A stretch of 64,000 bases of DNA from Chitinophaga pinensis DSM 2588 (GTDB taxonomy: Bacteria > Bacteroidota > Bacteroidia > Chitinophagales > Chitinophagaceae): positions 6,752,001-6,816,000 of the forward strand of contig NC_013132.1 of assembly GCF_000024005.1 (NCBI RefSeq), given 5' to 3'. Every line of letters starts with the position of its first letter. The first letter of the stretch is position 1. This document shows, piece by piece, positions 61,711 through 64,000 of this stretch. A program made the position numbers and the translations under genes. The notes beneath the pieces were generated by a model. That model did not search any database, was not told the DNA's origin, and saw nothing but the letters and a program-made list of their open reading frames with translations.

Positions 61711-62078
61711 GCTTTGTATTTATATACACTATTCCTGTCATCATTCCTTATCCCCTCAGTATCAACCACCAATATGCGCAAATCCCCCCTTATATTCAAC
61801 ATCCTCAGTTAGTCCTCTCTATCAACGATTTATAACACATCCCCCGTTGATCACCTTTCATTTGTCCCATTACACCGGCATTATCCCGTCATCAAGCCGT
61901 TACCGCTACGCTCATGAACGAAGAGATAACGGCTTAATAGCCCTGTAATAAGGGCATTTATCGTATAAACAGTAAAACACGTACACACGTTTTTGCGTCC
62001 TGTGCACACGTTTTTGCGTCCTGTGCACACGATTTTGCGTCCTATGCACATTGTCCGAAATCGTGTCAGACGGTTCGG
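61711..62078. other. intergenic region with hairpins and tandem repeats
   Basis: No credible gene is seen. There is a 9-bp perfect inverted repeat (AAGCCGTTA at 61894-61902, TAACGGCTT at 61927-61935), a small GCCCT/AGGGC hairpin just after it, and the 21-bp tandem repeats at 61981-62050 that run up to the promoter of the next gene. Confidence 0.6.
61981..62050. repeat. 21-bp tandem repeat, three and a third copies
   Basis: Units begin GTGCACACGTTTTTGCG and end TCCT: copies at 61981-62001, 62002-62022 and 62023-62043, then a partial ATGCACA. Copies differ by one or two bases. The array ends 29 nt before the -7 box of the next gene. The GTGCAC core is palindromic, so each unit could carry a protein-binding site. 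Two full turns of DNA per unit would place the sites on one face. Confidence 0.88.
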
Positions 62079-62086
62079 TAACTTTG
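62079..62086 (+). promoter_or_regulatory. -7 box upstream of the 190-residue protein gene
   Basis: TAACTTTG is a perfect TAnnTTTG. Transcription would start near 62093 and the ATG is at 62110. No -33 box at normal distance is seen (TTG at 62051 is about 5 nt too far), so an activator bound at the upstream repeats may be needed. Confidence 0.55.
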
Positions 62087-62109
62087 TAATTCACCAAAAC
62101 GATATCACT

Positions 62110-62682
62110 ATGGCACACGTAAAAGACAACATCTTATTGAAAAATGTGTCCGGTACCATCGGCAGACAAATGAATATTTTCAACCGTTATGGCGAGACGT
62201 ATCTGAGGACAGCAAAGAAGAAAAAACAGCTGCATTTTTCCGCCATACAGCTGGAATCACAGCATAATTTTGCGGATGCAGTAGTGTATTCAAAGCAGGT
62301 AATAAAAGATCCGGAGATGAATTTGTATTACCTGTCACTTGCGAGGAAAGGACAGAGTGCGTATAATGTGGCGATGAAGGATGCGTTGAGCGCACCGGTG
62401 ATCAGGGATATAGATGCCGATACCTATACAGGCGAAAGCGGGCAGGTGATCAGCATATATGCGGTAGATCACTTCAGGGTTTATCAGGTACATGTAGCGA
62501 TCATTAACGCTGCAGGAGACACTATTGAAAAAGGACTTGCCGTCCAGCAATGGAAACCGATGTATTGGGATTACACGACGACGATGCCTACGGAAATAGC
62601 GCAGGTAGAAAAGATACAGGTAATAGCAGTGGACATGCCGGGAAATCAGACAAAAGCGGTACTCACATTTACAGATGGATAA
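62110..62682 (+). CDS. conserved hypothetical protein (190 aa)
   Basis: A 190-residue cytosolic-looking protein beginning MAHVKDNILLKNVSGTIGRQ. The first 75 residues are basic (YLRTAKKKKQ) and helical; the second half (100-190) looks like a beta-sandwich (SGQVISIYAVDHFRVYQVHV, TKAVLTFTDG). Similar proteins occur in Bacteroidota, but I know no function. I chose the ATG at 62110; the frame stays open upstream to 61993, but only through the tandem repeats (RPVHTFLRPVHTILRP), and the -7 box at 62079 would put transcription start after that. Confidence 0.8.
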   Translation: MAHVKDNILLKNVSGTIGRQMNIFNRYGETYLRTAKKKKQLHFSAIQLESQHNFADAVVYSKQVIKDPEMNLYYLSLARKGQSAYNVAMKDALSAPVIRDIDADTYTGESGQVISIYAVDHFRVYQVHVAIINAAGDTIEKGLAVQQWKPMYWDYTTTMPTEIAQVEKIQVIAVDMPGNQTKAVLTFTDG

Positions 62683-62689
62683 ATAAATA

Positions 62690-62714
62690 AGCCGGAACAG
62701 GAATGTCCCGGCTG
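62690..62714 (+). terminator. hairpin after the 190-residue protein gene
   Basis: AGCCGGAACA and TGTCCCGGCT form a 10-bp stem with one mismatch, 8 nt after the stop codon. No strong T run follows; the second hairpin at 62883 may complete termination. Confidence 0.6.
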
Positions 62715-63078
62715 ACCTTAAACCTACAACTGTTGCCGATGATCAGCAACTAAACTATTTTAATATCGTTTTATCGTGTTGAATACGCTGGGCCGAAGAT
62801 CTTACAATCCATTTTAAATCTCAACTCAGACGCCCTGAAACGGACAAATTACCCGCTGAAACGCCCTGGCTGGAAAAGACTTAGGGGCGCATGAATACGC
62901 CCCTTTTTCTCATATTCTGTTACGAATATGTATGTGTACCTTATAGATGAAGTATGTGTGTATACGATCACGCATATACAAACACAAATGTCCGTATATG
63001 CAAGGCTGCCAGCCAACAAAACTGTAGTGAAACAGCCATATTGCCTGTTGAAGTGTGTTATAGAGGAATTAATGAATA
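62715..63078. other. intergenic region, no gene seen
   Basis: Short frames here lack family features and start signals. The only clear element is the terminator at 62883-62908. Confidence 0.6.
62883..62908. terminator. intrinsic terminator
   Basis: AGGGGCG and CGCCCCT (7 bp) around an 8-nt loop, followed by TTTTT. It can end plus-strand transcription from the 62110 gene; it is 171 nt beyond the end of the LytTR gene on the other strand and lacks a T run there. Confidence 0.75.
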
Positions 63079-63840
63079 TCAACGCTGTGTCAGCCATTCC
63101 AGGAATTGCCCCATCTTCTCACGACTGATGGTAACAGATTCCGGTACAGGCACTGACAAAGAAAGCGTCAGTTTGCGGGAAAGGGCACTGGAAGCATCCA
63201 GTACTGCCTTACGATGCACAAGATACTGCCTGTTAGCGCGAAAGAAAAGCGGTTCTGTAAATTTACCTAGTTCGTCCATCGTTTTATTGACGACATAGGT
63301 CTTTTTATCAAAGGTAGTCAGGTTAACCACTCCGTTTTTCAAATAGAAAAAAGCGATATCACTGATCGCCACCGGCATGATCCTGTCTTTCTGGTATACA
63401 AGTACAGCGCCTATTTCGGTTGTTTTCTTTGTAGTAAACAGCTGTTCCAGTGCTTTATAGGGAACGGCATTCTCTGCAATCCGCCCCCTGAAAGCCAGGT
63501 ATTTATTAATTGCGGCGGATACTGACTCGTTGGTAAAAGGCTTCAGGATATAGTCAAATCCGTTAGCTTTAAATGCATGTAAAGCGTATTCATCATAGGC
63601 CGTACAAAAGATCACAGGAACGTCTATTTCCACGGCGGAGAAGATCTCAAAGCTCAGACCATCTCCCAGCTGTATATCAGCAAAGATCAGGTCCGCGCTG
63701 CGATCTGAACTAAAATAACTGATACTGTCCTTCACTGTACCCAGCACCTTTAAGATGCCGATCTGCGGAAACAGTTGCTGAATGGTCTGTACCAGGTCTC
63801 GCGCGGTTATTTTCTCATCCTCTATGATCACTACCTTCAT
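63079..63840 (-). CDS. LytTR-family response regulator
   Basis: A 253-residue two-component regulator. Receiver domain 1-120 with acidic pocket EDE (7-9), phospho-acceptor Asp55 in IFADIQLGDG, and Lys100 in YILKPF. LytTR DNA-binding domain about 145-250 (IAFFYLKNGVVNLTTFDKKT, FFRANRQYLVHRKAV). Its ATG lies inside the end of the sensor kinase gene (26-nt overlap), so the pair is coupled. The target genes are not evident from the surroundings. Confidence 0.95.
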   Translation of the reverse strand: MKVVIIEDEKITARDLVQTIQQLFPQIGILKVLGTVKDSISYFSSDRSADLIFADIQLGDGLSFEIFSAVEIDVPVIFCTAYDEYALHAFKANGFDYILKPFTNESVSAAINKYLAFRGRIAENAVPYKALEQLFTTKKTTEIGAVLVYQKDRIMPVAISDIAFFYLKNGVVNLTTFDKKTYVVNKTMDELGKFTEPLFFRANRQYLVHRKAVLDASSALSRKLTLSLSVPVPESVTISREKMGQFLEWLTQR

Positions 63841-64000
63841 TACTCAAAACTTTAATGCTGACTGAAAAGGTATGCAAATCCTGTGAGATAATCACCTCAT
63901 CTCCTGACAATATCCGGTACCTTTCTACCAGGTTAATCAGCCCTTTACCACTCTGGGAATCAATATGTTTTCTGACCTGCAGATTATTCTCCGTAATGAT
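63815..64000 (-). CDS. LytS/YehU-type sensor histidine kinase, C-terminal end (partial)
   Basis: The minus-strand frame open at the right edge encodes the last 61 residues of a kinase: SGKGLINLVERYRIL corresponds to the G-x-G-L-x-N-x-x-x-R-L box of the ATPase domain in LytS-like kinases, followed by FSVSIKVL. It ends at TGA 63817-63815, overlapping the response regulator gene by 26 nt. The rest of the protein lies outside the window. Confidence 0.8.
   Translation of the reverse strand: MITENNLQVRKHIDSQSGKGLINLVERYRILSGDEVIISQDLHTFSVSIKVLSNEGSDHRG

Noticed and set aside
61981..62050. CRISPR array
   Set aside because: The 21-bp units are adjacent without spacers, too few, and no cas genes are near.
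61993..62109. N-terminal extension of the 190-residue protein
   Set aside because: It would translate the tandem repeats and lies upstream of the likely transcription start.
61912..62118. A 68-codon minus-strand frame through the repeats
   Set aside because: It is made mainly of repeat-derived VHRTQ(K/N)R units and lies over a promoter region of the other strand.
1..64000. tRNA or rRNA genes
   Set aside because: No cloverleaf or rRNA-like sequence was recognised on either strand.

Overview
The window looks like the chromosome of a Bacteroidota soil bacterium of the Chitinophaga type. The signs are a SusC/SusD pair, TonB-dependent receptors, LytTR signalling, promoter boxes of the TTTG / TAnnTTTG kind, weak or absent Shine-Dalgarno sequences and about 45-50% G+C. 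Two natural-product loci lie close together. From memory, Chitinophaga pinensis makes both elansolids (trans-AT polyketides with a 4-hydroxybenzoate-derived aryl end) and pinensins (class I lanthipeptides with antifungal activity). Both loci fit those compounds well, but the match is recall, not a search.

Left region (1-26034, all minus strand): a long trans-AT polyketide operon that runs off the left edge. In transcription order it holds a NusG/UpxY-like antiterminator; an AT-enoylreductase fusion; a second AT-like protein (probable acyl hydrolase); a 91-residue orphan; a stand-alone ACP; a Cys-to-Ser ketosynthase-like decarboxylase; a cytochrome P450; a 203-residue orphan; a chorismate lyase; a loading synthase (AMP ligase-ACP-KS-DH-KR-ACP-KS); and a second synthase (KR-MT-ACP-KS-DH-KR-pseudoACP-MT-ACP-ER...) cut by the window edge. 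Chorismate lyase would make 4-hydroxybenzoate, the ligase would load it, and the AT proteins serve modules that lack their own AT. A divergent MFS pump at 26452 is a likely exporter.

Middle (27.8-42.9 kb): a pair of GRDP/TIGR04222-like genes, the first of them degenerate; a minus-strand susC-susD-arylsulfatase-two small membrane proteins-fatty acid hydroxylase operon with a good promoter about 400 nt upstream of susC; an intact IS4-family element (38320-39758) with 10-bp target repeats inserted at the stop codon of an AraC-family gene; a Bcr/CflA pump; and a lipoprotein with a zincin motif.

Right-centre (43.0-61.7 kb): a lanthipeptide locus. On the plus strand are a small Cys/His protein, an ABC ATPase with two permeases (LanFEG-like), a TonB receptor and a 62-residue precursor with a double-glycine leader. 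On the minus strand are a C39-peptidase ABC exporter, a split LanB (N- and C-terminal halves as two proteins) and a LanC-like cyclase with non-standard zinc-site residues and a 200-residue tail. An HlyD-DHA2-TolC tripartite efflux operon under a divergent MarR regulator follows.

Right end: a conserved hypothetical preceded by three 21-bp tandem repeats, then a LytTR response regulator with the tail of its sensor kinase at the edge.
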